From Planctomycetota bacterium (GTDB lineage Bacteria > Planctomycetota > Phycisphaerae > WQYP01), in contig JAJZNY010000468.1 in the NCBI GenBank assembly GCA_021852245.1, positions 1-5,205 on the forward strand: 5,205 bases of DNA. The letters are read 5' to 3'. A model generated the notes under the pieces. That model was not told where the DNA came from and made no database searches. It worked only from the letters and a program-made list of their open reading frames with translations. Below, piece after piece: positions 1 through 5,205 of the stretch. Position numbers and translations under genes: made by a program. Position 1 is the stretch's first letter, and every line of letters begins with the position of its first letter.

Positions 1-1885
1 GCCATGCCTGCGACCGCCGATCATACGCCAATATATGATTCACATCGGCCAGCGCATGATGCATCCGCCCACCGCTGATGTCGAGTCGGTAATCCTGCGC
101 CCAGGCCATCGTGTCCCAGGGGAGTCGTCCGGTCACCATCGGCGTAATCACACCCAACGCCACCGCCAACGAGGCGGCCGCAAGCCCGCCGCCCCACGCG
201 CGTGCCGCAATGGTCCCCCGTCGATCTATCCCGCCGCCGTCGGTATTGCCGCCCTCTCCCGCGGGAATCGGAGAATCCTGCGGCTGGGCGATCGCCAATA
301 CCGCCCAGAACAGCATCGCAACGCTGCCGGTGACCAGCGCCAGATTGATCTGATCGTAGAGCAGCATTCCGCCCGCTCCGATGGCCAATGCGATTTCAAT
401 CTTTCGCCGATATTCCGGCGTCATACAGGAGAGAAGTTGGCACACCACCGCCAGAGCGATGATCGCAATGGCCGCATAGAGAATCGACAGTTCCAGAATA
501 TACGGTATCGCCTTGCCCGCCCCCACCATCCGGTTCAGATCATCGCACATCCACCAGACGGCAACAAAACCGACAATCGCCAGAATCGGCGGCGTACGAC
601 TGCTCGCCTGTTCCCTGGTTGGCGGACGGAAGATCAGATAAAATGCCAATCCCAGCAGCAATGTGAAAATAATAGCCGCCGGCAAGCCCAGTTCCGATGC
701 AATGCGTACCAGCACGTTATGCGGATCTTTCACATCCTCCGGCGCACTGGGCCACTTGTACCGCGTGTAGTAATAGCCGAAATTATTAAGTCCCACGCCG
801 TGCCAGATATGATGAATGATGATCCCCGCGGCGCCGTTCCAATATTGCCACCGAAACAGGAGGTCTTTCGTCGGCAGGCCGTGAAGCAAAATTCCGCAGG
901 CGATCAGCGCCGCCGCTCCCGCCGCCGCGATGATCACCAACAGCGCGAAAAGCCGATAGCGCAGCCGTGCGATCTGCGGTGAGAGTGCCAAACCGACCAC
1001 CATGGCGCTGATGCACAATCCCGTTGCCGCTATCGAGCCTTTGCTGCGCGTAAAGTACAACACCAGCCCCAACCCAACAAGCACCAGTGCACTCCACACG
1101 CACCCGATGATGATGGTGGTCTGAGTCGCATCCGCCGCCGGTTGCCGTTCGCCGCGATGCCGGGATGCTTTGCGCGTTTCAATCCGGTCTGCCGCCGGTT
1201 TCCGCCACCACCCCCATGCGAGTGAAAGCATCAGGCTCAGCAAAACCAGCGGAATCAGCGCCTCGCCAAACTGGTCATTATCCGACCCGAACCCCGTAAC
1301 CTCCCGGCTCTTGAGGCGCGAGATAAAAAGCCGTACTGCCGAACTGCCCGGCCGGATGCCGATATTCGCCAGCCAGCGGTTCGGATGGCGGGTGAACTGT
1401 GTCACCGTCTGCGGTATTTCAACGTAATGCTGATAGAGCCCCTTGAACGCCAGCACCGCCGCGAGAGATGCCAGCACACTGATGGCCAGCGCCCGGCGGT
1501 TGGGTGTGGTGCACAGCAGGGCAATCGTCCAGCCGGCAAACAGATTCATGGAAAAATCACAGGCCCCCACCAGCGCCGCAAAATGGTTGGCGGCCGGGAT
1601 TGAATCAGCAAATGCCAATGCCGACAGGGCGGTTATCCCGGAGAGCGACGCCCACTGCCACCAGCGCCGCGGCGTTTCCACCAGCAGCCCGATCCCCGCA
1701 CACAGCAGCACCATCGCCGCCGCACAGGTCACTTCCACCGACGGCGGCAGGCCGGAGAGCTGTGTCGAAAGCGTACCGATAAAGCCGTCATCAATCCCCT
1801 CGTTGAGGGTCATTCGGCAGCAGAGCACCAGCAGAAGCACCAGCAGGGCGGCGCGGGCCAGATGAGTTCGCGTTGACGTGTTCAT
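1..1885 (-). CDS. O-antigen ligase/polymerase family membrane protein (Wzy_C type), C-terminus cut by window edge
   Basis: I translated the minus strand from ATG 1885 to the window edge: 628 codons with no stop, so the C-terminus lies outside. The protein is mostly hydrophobic (a first membrane segment around residues 9-23, many more to about residue 550). It carries the Wzy_C signature in a periplasmic loop: R345-W-Q-Y-W, then H362-GVGLNNFGYYY-373, then D387-P-H389-N390 and E398-L-G400. The family (WaaL, Wzy, related ligases) uses undecaprenyl-linked glycans, either polymerising repeat units or ligating chains to an acceptor on the periplasmic face; which one cannot be told from sequence. 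The residues beyond about 560 (DYRLDI..., HHALADVNHILAYD) look soluble and could begin a TPR-like extension. Start choice: the ATG overlaps the stop of the upstream WecA-like gene (ATGA), with GGGAG about 10 nt upstream (1896-1900). Family call is confident; substrate and exact activity are not. Confidence 0.88.
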   Translation of the reverse strand, partial: MNTSTRTHLARAALLVLLLVLCCRMTLNEGIDDGFIGTLSTQLSGLPPSVEVTCAAAMVLLCAGIGLLVETPRRWWQWASLSGITALSALAFADSIPAANHFAALVGACDFSMNLFAGWTIALLCTTPNRRALAISVLASLAAVLAFKGLYQHYVEIPQTVTQFTRHPNRWLANIGIRPGSSAVRLFISRLKSREVTGFGSDNDQFGEALIPLVLLSLMLSLAWGWWRKPAADRIETRKASRHRGERQPAADATQTTIIIGCVWSALVLVGLGLVLYFTRSKGSIAATGLCISAMVVGLALSPQIARLRYRLFALLVIIAAAGAAALIACGILLHGLPTKDLLFRWQYWNGAAGIIIHHIWHGVGLNNFGYYYTRYKWPSAPEDVKDPHNVLVRIASELGLPAAIIFTLLLGLAFYLIFRPPTREQASSRTPPILAIVGFVAVWWMCDDLNRMVGAGKAIPYILELSILYAAIAIIALAVVCQLLSCMTPEYRRKIEIALAIGAGGMLLYDQINLALVTGSVAMLFWAVLAIAQPQDSPIPAGEGGNTDGGGIDRRGTIAARAWGGGLAAASLAVALGVITPMVTGRLPWDTMAWAQDYRLDISGGRMHHALADVNHILAYDRRSQAW

Positions 1886-1900
1886 TGGGTATGTTCTCCC
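1882..1900 (-). promoter_or_regulatory. ATGA stop/start overlap with Shine-Dalgarno for the O-antigen ligase-type gene
   Basis: On the minus strand the bases 1885-1882 read ATGA, so the ligase ATG shares bases with the TGA stop of the WecA-like gene. GGGAG at 1900-1896 sits about 10 nt ahead of the ATG. A one-transcript, translationally coupled arrangement is the simplest reading. Confidence 0.65.
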
Positions 1901-3000
1901 ACCCGCTCCAGCACGGCGATGATGATCAGAATCGCCAGCGTCTGCAGACCCACGAGAATCGCAGCCGTGCTGCTGACCAGCGCCAGCAGGGGGGCGGAGA
2001 GTCCGCACGCCAGCGAGGCGGCATAGATCACCATGACAGCCCCCTTTTTGCTGAACCCGTGCCGCGTAAGCCGATGTGAAAAATGGTTGGTGTCCCCCTG
2101 CATCGGGCTGCGCCCCCGCCGCAGCCGCACAATCGATACCACCAGCAGATCATAAATCGGGATCGCGGTGACAATCAGCGGCATCAGCAGCGTGTACCAC
2201 CGCCCCTGGCCGGAGTAAAACGTGGTGCGGATGGTCAGCGCCCCGAGAAAAAAACCCAGCACCATGCTTCCCCCGTCCCCCATGAAGATGCTCGCCGGTG
2301 GAAAGTTAAACACCAGAAACCCGCCCGCCGCACCGATATACAGCAGCAGCAGGCCCGCAATAAAAAATTGATGGTGGATCAGGGCGGCCACCAAAAACAT
2401 CGCGGCGCAGATGATCGCCACGCCCGCCGAGAGCCCGTCCATGTTGTCCATGAAGTTAAAGGCATTGGTCAGCAGAACAATCCACAGCATGCTGATCAGA
2501 GCCGAGAGCCAGAATCCGCCGGGCACCATCTGATCCAGCATCGTCAGAATGCGAAATCCGCCCGGTTCAACCATCTCCCCCAACCCCACCAGCAGCCCCG
2601 CACAAAATAACTGCCCCAGCAGTTTCGGCACCGCCGAAAGCGTCAGCTTGTCATCCAGAAGCCCCAGCAGATGGATCCCCAGCGTCGCAAAAAACAGGAT
2701 CAGCATCAGCGGCCGATCAAAGAGCACGCCGGGGATATATTTAATAATCGACGCCGGCAGCATATGCCGCACCCCAGGCGCCTGCAGGAGAAACGTGCCC
2801 GCATAGCCAACGATCATCGGCAGGCCGATGGCCCAGAAAATGGCGATTCCGCCGCTGCGGGCGATCGGCGTATCATGCACTTTCCGGTGGCCGGGCATGT
2901 CAATCAGGCCCAGTCGGCCGGACATCCGTCGCACCAGCGCTGTGCCGATGAGGCTCAGCGCAAAGGCCGCCGTCAGAACCAGTGCGCCGATCTCAATCAA
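1882..3000 (-). CDS. WecA/TagO-like undecaprenyl-phosphate sugar-1-phosphate transferase (MraY superfamily)
   Basis: 372-residue polytopic membrane protein of normal family length. Members transfer a HexNAc-1-phosphate from a UDP-sugar to undecaprenyl phosphate on the cytoplasmic face, the first committed step of many surface glycans. All family motifs are visible: D34-x-P-x-x-RK-x-H near the first helices with R48-SGG; the aspartate pair D116-D117 in GLLDDK; N179-AFNFMDNMDGL with D185 and D188; FMGDGGS at 239-245 (D242); PIYDLL with D284; and the basic loop GDTNHFSHRL at 302-311 (H306, H309). The membrane helices between them are intact, so the enzyme is probably active. The start is TTG at 3000, one base after the TGA of the DUF4416 gene. 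An in-frame stop four codons further upstream excludes an earlier start, and the next Met (residue 26) would remove helix 1. It is followed by the O-antigen ligase-type gene with a 4-base overlap. The sugar (GlcNAc, QuiNAc or another) is not determined. Confidence 0.95.
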   Translation of the reverse strand: MIEIGALVLTAAFALSLIGTALVRRMSGRLGLIDMPGHRKVHDTPIARSGGIAIFWAIGLPMIVGYAGTFLLQAPGVRHMLPASIIKYIPGVLFDRPLMLILFFATLGIHLLGLLDDKLTLSAVPKLLGQLFCAGLLVGLGEMVEPGGFRILTMLDQMVPGGFWLSALISMLWIVLLTNAFNFMDNMDGLSAGVAIICAAMFLVAALIHHQFFIAGLLLLYIGAAGGFLVFNFPPASIFMGDGGSMVLGFFLGALTIRTTFYSGQGRWYTLLMPLIVTAIPIYDLLVVSIVRLRRGRSPMQGDTNHFSHRLTRHGFSKKGAVMVIYAASLACGLSAPLLALVSSTAAILVGLQTLAILIIIAVLERVGEHTQ

Positions 3001-3013
3001 TTCAGCTTCCCTT
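3001..3013 (-). promoter_or_regulatory. Ribosome binding site and coupling junction for the TTG-started WecA-like gene
   Basis: On the minus strand AAGGGA (3013-3008) lies about 8-9 nt before TTG 3000, inside the last codons of the DUF4416 gene. The DUF4416 stop TGA (3004-3002) is followed by a single A and then TTG. This arrangement fixes the TTG as the start and suggests that ribosomes finishing the first gene re-initiate on the second. Purine-rich SD and spacing are seen; coupling is inferred. Confidence 0.65.
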
Positions 3014-3607
3014 CATTTCATGCGGCTCCGCCGCCGGGCTGTCCAACTTTTCGGTATTGGGTATCGCCATGGTCCGCTGCAGCTGGCGGAAATAATACTG
3101 CCGGCTCTGCGTGAAGAATTGAATCGCGGTGGGGGTCTTGTGGTCTGCATACGTCCACGACGAAAATCCCCATCCCGCCGCCGTCCAGTGCAGCGTCACC
3201 TCCGCGTAAATCCCCTGCTCCAGGTAAATGCGGTGGCCGTGATCCTTGGTCGATGCCAGCACCACCTTGCTGCGGGTGACATACCCCGGATCAATATTCA
3301 CCGGTCGCGGCACGCCGGAACCCAATTGCCGGGCCAGCAGAATTTCAGACATATTCGTTTCCAGCTTGCACCGGGCGAGTTGATCCGGCGCAAAGAGCGT
3401 GCTGAAACGCACCCATTGCCGCAGCAGTTTAGGCCCCATCTCGGGTGTGTAATATTCGGTAAAGTTAAACTCAATCGGCTCGGTCGCATGATGGATCGGT
3501 CCGTACCATTGAGAAAGTTCATGGCGGGCGGCGGCAAGCTGATCGGTGCTGCCGGCAAGTAACCCGCAGAATCTCAAGACCGGTAAGTGGGGGCCGGGAA
3601 TCGCCAT
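3002..3607 (-). CDS. DUF4416 family protein, function unknown
   Basis: 201-residue soluble protein with no signal peptide or membrane segment. I recognise the DUF4416 pattern in order: LRFCGLLAGS at 11-20; WYGPIHH at 34-40; P44-IEFNFTEYYTPEMG-58; KLETN at 81-85; R101-PVNIDPGYV-110; V116-LASTKDHGHRIYL-129; Q131-GIYAEVTL-139; and WTYADH near 151-156. The clustered invariant-type Asp, Glu, His, Lys and Arg residues (NFTEYY, NIDPGY, STKDHxHRIYL, YAEVTL) resemble an enzyme active site, but no activity is established to my knowledge. I chose ATG 3607 because homology begins almost at once. An upstream in-frame ATG at 3673 would add 22 residues with no family resemblance. Upstream of 3607 only a weak G-rich stretch (CTGGGG) can serve as a ribosome site. 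It is the first gene of the operon and its stop nearly touches the TTG start of the WecA-like gene, which suggests a role in or with envelope glycan synthesis (inference). Confidence 0.88.
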   Translation of the reverse strand: MAIPGPHLPVLRFCGLLAGSTDQLAAARHELSQWYGPIHHATEPIEFNFTEYYTPEMGPKLLRQWVRFSTLFAPDQLARCKLETNMSEILLARQLGSGVPRPVNIDPGYVTRSKVVLASTKDHGHRIYLEQGIYAEVTLHWTAAGWGFSSWTYADHKTPTAIQFFTQSRQYYFRQLQRTMAIPNTEKLDSPAAEPHEMKGS

Positions 3608-3645
3608 GCAAAAACCCCAGATAAGCCAATATCTATAGCCAACCG

Positions 3646-3685
3646 GACGCGGTCGACATTCGCGGCAAGTCATGGTTCCCGCGTC
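3646..3685. repeat. Overlapping inverted repeats (two alternative stems sharing one arm)
   Basis: GACGCGG (3646-3652) is perfectly complementary to CCGCGTC (3679-3685). A second copy of the core, CGCGG (3661-3665), can pair with the same right arm, CCGCG (3679-3683). The two stems exclude each other. On the minus strand they would fall in the untranslated leader of the DUF4416 operon if transcription starts upstream. No T-tract follows, so this is not a standard terminator. It could be an operator, a leader switch or chance in GC-rich DNA. Confidence 0.35.
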
Positions 3686-3754
3686 AGCCGAGTGGCAAAC
3701 TACCGCCCGATCATGCTTTACGGAATCCGTTGCCCGTCGAGCCGCAAGTTTGGG

Positions 3755-3783
3755 AGTTTAATCGGATATGCACTGCAGTTCAA
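3755..3783 (-). promoter_or_regulatory. Candidate sigma-70-type promoter for the DUF4416-WecA-ligase operon
   Basis: On the minus strand TTGAAC (3783-3778) is followed after 17 nt by TAAACT (3760-3755). Each box matches four of six consensus positions and the spacing is ideal. It would give a leader of roughly 140 nt before ATG 3607. A second, isolated -10-like TATAGA (3637-3632) lies closer to the gene but has no matching -35. This is a pattern match only. Confidence 0.25.
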
Positions 3784-3905
3784 AAAACGTACAACGGCCC
3801 ACGGTGTGGCCATCGGAATTAAGGGGTAAACATCCGCCGAATCCAGCAATATCACTTATTCCTATTTACGAATATATGGGGCGGGTCCTGAATTCATCCC
3901 CCGTT

Positions 3906-3933
3906 TTGACGAAATATCGATCAAAAACAGAAT
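3906..3933 (+). promoter_or_regulatory. Candidate promoter for the exported repeat protein gene
   Basis: TTGACG (3906-3911), five of six consensus bases, is followed after 16 nt by CAGAAT (3928-3933), four of six, inside AT-rich DNA about 170 bases before ATG 4106. A perfect TTGACA also occurs at 4004-4009, but no acceptable -10 box lies 16-18 nt after it (ATCAGC at 17). If the upstream candidate is used, the leader would be about 165 nt. Pattern match only; the phylum's promoter consensus may differ. Confidence 0.25.
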
Positions 3934-4014
3934 GTTTCCGTAAATGATACATATCTCTCTAGAAGATAATCTACATTCTGCAACTATTCTCAATAACAAT
4001 CGTTTGACACATTG

Positions 4015-4083
4015 GAAGCTTCGCAGATCAGCCTATGCAGGCTGGCGGGCTTCAAAAAAGGGTACGCGATTGTCGCCACGCCC
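4015..4083 (+). promoter_or_regulatory. Potentially structured 5' leader of the exported repeat protein gene
   Basis: A compact hairpin, CAGCCT (4029-4034) with AGGCTG (4039-4044) and loop ATGC, is enclosed by an outer pairing of GAAGC (4015-4019) with GCTTC (4049-4053). A second hairpin follows: GCGA (4066-4069) with TCGC (4073-4076), enclosed by GGG (4060-4062) with CCC (4081-4083). The A-rich linker 4054-4059 separates them, and the ribosome site starts 13 nt later. I recognise no known riboswitch consensus. It may be an mRNA-stabilising or thermosensor-like leader, or chance folding. Confidence 0.35.
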
Positions 4084-4095
4084 ATCCAATTTTTT

Positions 4096-4100
4096 GGAGG
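4096..4100 (+). promoter_or_regulatory. Strong Shine-Dalgarno deciding the start at 4106
   Basis: GGAGG lies 5 nt before ATG 4106. The reading frame is open further upstream to an ATG at 3944, but that start has no comparable ribosome site and would bury the signal peptide about 54 residues into the protein. The SD therefore fixes the start at 4106. Confidence 0.85.
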
Positions 4101-4105
4101 TTACC

Positions 4106-4651
4106 ATGAACGCTCTCTTGTCCACCATCGCAGCCAAAACCACCGGCTACAAAATGCTCCTTGCCGGGGCGGTAGCCGCATCCGCGTTGGCCATCGGATC
4201 AACCGCCCACGCCGCTATCCGTGTGGGATTCGGTTTCAATTTTGGCCTGCCCGTTGTGGTGTCCGCCCCGGTTTATGCTCCACCACCGGTCTATTACCAG
4301 CCGGCACCAGTCTATGCACCCGCCCCGGCCTGCCCTCAGCCCGCCTATACGGCCCCGGTTTACGCGCCGCCCGTTTACACCCCAGCACCCGTTTACACGG
4401 CCCCCGCGTATTGCCCGCCGCCGGCGCCCGTGTTTCGCCCGGCCTATCAGCCGATCTTCCGGCCCATTTATCGGCCTGTGTTCAGACCGGCTTTTCACCC
4501 CATCTTCCACCCGTTCTTTCGTGGCGGATGGCATGGCAACCGGTGGAACGGTGATCGCGGCTTCAATCAATGGCACGGCGGCAGGGGCGGCCAGCATTGG
4601 GGCGATCGGGACGGTGGCCATGGATTCCGCGGCGGCTGGAGACACCACTGA
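4106..4651 (+). CDS. Exported Pro/Tyr-rich tetrad-repeat protein with Gly/Trp/His/Arg tail, function unknown
   Basis: 181 residues. I do not recognise a named family. Residues 1-36 form a signal peptide: Lys11 and Lys16, a hydrophobic core (about 17-31) and an AHA site with likely cleavage after A36. The mature chain has three zones. Residues 55-110 repeat PVY/PAY every 5-6 residues, mixed with Pro and Ala, and contain the only two cysteines (C76, C103). Residues 111-138 are seven gap-free tetrads [R/Q/H]-P-[A/I/V/F]-[F/Y]. Residues 139-181 are low-complexity Gly, Trp, His, Arg, Asn and Asp, ending RHH. The composition suggests an extended polyproline-like, basic protein that could bind the cell wall, glycans or metal (inference). 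Similar-looking Pro/Tyr-rich secreted proteins are common in Gram-negative bacteria, but I cannot assign homology. The gene stands alone, with its own SD and terminator, divergent from the glycan operon. Codon use varies among repeats, which supports a real selected protein. Confidence 0.85.
   Translation: MNALLSTIAAKTTGYKMLLAGAVAASALAIGSTAHAAIRVGFGFNFGLPVVVSAPVYAPPPVYYQPAPVYAPAPACPQPAYTAPVYAPPVYTPAPVYTAPAYCPPPAPVFRPAYQPIFRPIYRPVFRPAFHPIFHPFFRGGWHGNRWNGDRGFNQWHGGRGGQHWGDRDGGHGFRGGWRHH
4370..4398 (+). repeat. Direct 11-base repeat within the PVY zone
   Basis: CCCGTTTACAC occurs at 4370-4380 and 4388-4398, 18 bases apart in the same frame, each coding for P-V-Y-T. Identical DNA here, unlike the diverged tetrads, may mark a more recent duplication of a six-codon unit. 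Confidence 0.6.
4436..4519 (+). repeat. Seven in-frame 12-base units encoding [R/Q/H]-P-x-[F/Y]
   Basis: Each unit is four codons with an aromatic at position 4 and proline at position 2; an eighth, imperfect unit (A-P-V-F) precedes at 4424-4435. The DNA of the units differs: Arg is CGC, CGG and AGA, and Pro is CCG, CCC and CCT. The pattern is therefore kept at protein level rather than being a fresh DNA expansion. Confidence 0.85.
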
Positions 4652-4704
4652 TCACCACCCCATTCCGCAGCGATAATTAAACCGGGCACGGACGCCCAAA
4701 ATCC

Positions 4705-4739
4705 GGACGAGGATGCAAACCATCCTCGTCCCCTTTTTT
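4705..4739 (+). terminator. Rho-independent terminator after the exported repeat protein gene
   Basis: A perfect 11-bp stem (4705-4715 with 4721-4731) closes a CAAAC loop. It is followed by CC and six T (4734-4739). It begins 54 bases after the stop at 4651 and ends that transcript, so the downstream glycosyltransferase needs its own promoter. Confidence 0.9.
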
Positions 4740-4825
4740 ATTCCCGTTACCATCCCGGCCGACGCTCTCAGGCCAAACCTCCAGCCCCAAAATCCCGCCA
4801 TTTTTTCATCCACCCGTGCGCCCAC

Positions 4826-4853
4826 TTGCCGCCAAGCTCAAAGTTCCTATTAT
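4826..4853 (+). promoter_or_regulatory. Candidate promoter for the GT87-like gene
   Basis: TTGCCG (4826-4831) and TATTAT (4848-4853) are separated by 16 nt and lie between the terminator and ATG 4908, which gives a leader of about 48 nt. The -10 box matches five of six and the -35 four of six consensus bases. The position is sensible; the match alone is not proof. Confidence 0.35.
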
Positions 4854-4907
4854 CGTCTGCTGGTTTCTGGGCGCCGGATTCCTTCGTAGAGAGGTGGTTG
4901 TTCCTAC

Positions 4908-5205
4908 ATGCAGCGATACGTTACTCCCATTGTCCTTGCCGTCGTCCTGATTGCCACCATCATCATCGCCATTCAGGCCCACCAGAAAGTCGCCCATGAA
5001 ATGACGCGGCAAAAGCACATCGATGCCTTCGATTCCTACATGAAAGTGGTACCCAAATTCATCCACGACCATAAACCGTATCGATCCGCCCGTTTCCCGC
5101 TCCCCCCGTTTGCCATGCTTTTTGTCGCACCTTTCACGCTTCTTTCGCGCCCCGACGCTCAAGCCGCCTGGGTTCTCTGCAAACCCCTCTTTTTTATTCC
5201 GAAAG
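4908..5205 (+). CDS. GT87/DUF2029-like integral membrane glycosyltransferase, N-terminal fragment
   Basis: 99 codons from ATG 4908 to the window edge without a stop; the rest lies outside. Residues 6-22 form an N-terminal membrane anchor. A soluble stretch with D42-S-Y-M follows, then H55-KPYR-59, then F63-PLPPFAMLFVAPFTLL-79 leading into a second helix, and an aromatic W88 before a third. This order (acidic residue with Tyr, a K/D-P-Y segment, then PP followed by a hydrophobic 'PF..L' helix) is what GT87/DUF2029 proteins show. They are GT-C-type enzymes that use polyprenyl-phosphate sugars on the outer face of the membrane; the mycobacterial PimE mannosyltransferase is an example. AGGTGG (4892-4897) lies 10 nt upstream, and an in-frame TAG at 4887-4889 rules out an earlier start. 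Assignment from a fragment is probable, not certain, and the acceptor is unknown. Confidence 0.72.
   Translation, partial: MQRYVTPIVLAVVLIATIIIAIQAHQKVAHEMTRQKHIDAFDSYMKVVPKFIHDHKPYRSARFPLPPFAMLFVAPFTLLSRPDAQAAWVLCKPLFFIPK

Larger units (their letters stand above)
3608..4105. other. Divergent intergenic region without a supportable gene
   Basis: About 500 bases separate the minus-strand glycan operon from the plus-strand exported-protein gene. The left part (3608-3830) is GC-richer and has several small inverted repeats. The middle (about 3840-4010) is clearly AT-rich, as expected of promoter DNA. The right part (4015-4105) can fold into hairpins ahead of the ribosome site. Short open frames crossing this region have no recognisable protein character, no good ribosome site and no signal or domain. 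I see no tRNA, known riboswitch core or mobile element end here. Both neighbouring genes point away from the region, so it should hold promoters for both. Confidence 0.7.

Noticed and set aside
35..1865. Several open frames on the plus strand and one minus-strand frame (786-1103) across the left third
   Set aside because: They lie in other frames of the O-antigen ligase-type gene, which reads through 628 codons with clear family motifs. Their products are Arg/His/Gln-rich or featureless, as expected of shadows in GC-rich DNA.
2083..3562. Plus-strand open frames opposite the WecA-like and DUF4416 genes
   Set aside because: The minus-strand products carry complete family motifs. The plus-strand translations are polar, low-complexity and lack ribosome sites.
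3608..3673. Upstream ATG 3673 for the DUF4416 gene
   Set aside because: The extra 22 residues do not resemble the family, whose similarity starts right after ATG 3607. Not fully excluded, because the SD before 3607 is weak.
4015..4083. Cyclic-di-GMP (GEMM) or cobalamin riboswitch
   Set aside because: Hairpins are present, but the conserved cores of these classes are not, so no named riboswitch is claimed.
3944..4105. N-terminal extension of the exported protein from ATG 3944
   Set aside because: The frame is open, but there is no good SD at 3944. A strong GGAGG precedes ATG 4106 and a clean signal peptide begins there.
4012..4676. Overlapping open frames on both strands within the repeat-protein gene
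   Set aside because: The repeat-rich, GC-biased coding sequence keeps other frames open by composition. Only the 4106 frame has SD, signal peptide and regular repeats.
4806..5162. Minus-strand 118-codon frame opposite the GT87-like gene
   Set aside because: The product is charged and patternless. The plus-strand frame has a membrane anchor and GT87-type motifs with an SD.
1..5205. CRISPR array, insertion sequence, tRNA or phage element
   Set aside because: No regularly spaced repeats, transposase or integrase motifs, terminal inverted repeats or cloverleaf-like sequence were seen on either strand.

Overview
The window looks like a chromosomal cell-envelope glycan locus from a Gram-negative-type bacterium with moderately high GC. 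It has no rRNA, tRNA, CRISPR array or transposase. The combination of a DUF4416 protein, a WecA-like priming transferase, an O-antigen ligase/polymerase-type protein, a GT87-type membrane glycosyltransferase and a secreted Pro/Tyr/Gly/His-rich repeat protein would fit Planctomycetota (Phycisphaerae-like) or a deltaproteobacterial lineage. That placement is inference from gene content and is weak.

Layout. Positions 1-3607 hold three minus-strand genes packed as one operon, read from right to left: a DUF4416 protein (3607-3002), a WecA/MraY-superfamily polyprenyl-phosphate sugar-1-phosphate transferase that starts with TTG (3000-1882), and a Wzy_C-type O-antigen ligase/polymerase (1885-1, cut by the window edge). 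The junctions are tight: TGA-A-TTG between genes 1 and 2, and an overlapping ATGA between genes 2 and 3. Translational coupling is therefore likely.

Positions 3608-4105 form a divergent gene-free region of about 500 bases with an AT-rich core, weak promoter-like boxes on both strands, a pair of overlapping inverted repeats and a potentially structured leader. On the plus strand, 4106-4651 encodes a small exported protein made of PVY-type repeats, a run of [R/Q/H]-P-x-[F/Y] tetrads and a Gly/Trp/His/Arg tail. A strong intrinsic terminator follows it. At 4908 a GT87/DUF2029-like integral membrane glycosyltransferase begins and runs off the right edge.

Working together (inference): the WecA-like enzyme would load a sugar-phosphate on undecaprenyl phosphate, and the Wzy_C protein would polymerise or ligate the finished chain in the periplasm. 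The DUF4416 protein, of unknown function, is produced from the same message. The exported repeat protein and the GT87 enzyme are separate units that may share only an envelope theme. I see no defence system or mobile element. The most promising unexplained items are the DUF4416 link to glycan priming, the tetrad-repeat exported protein and the leader in front of it.
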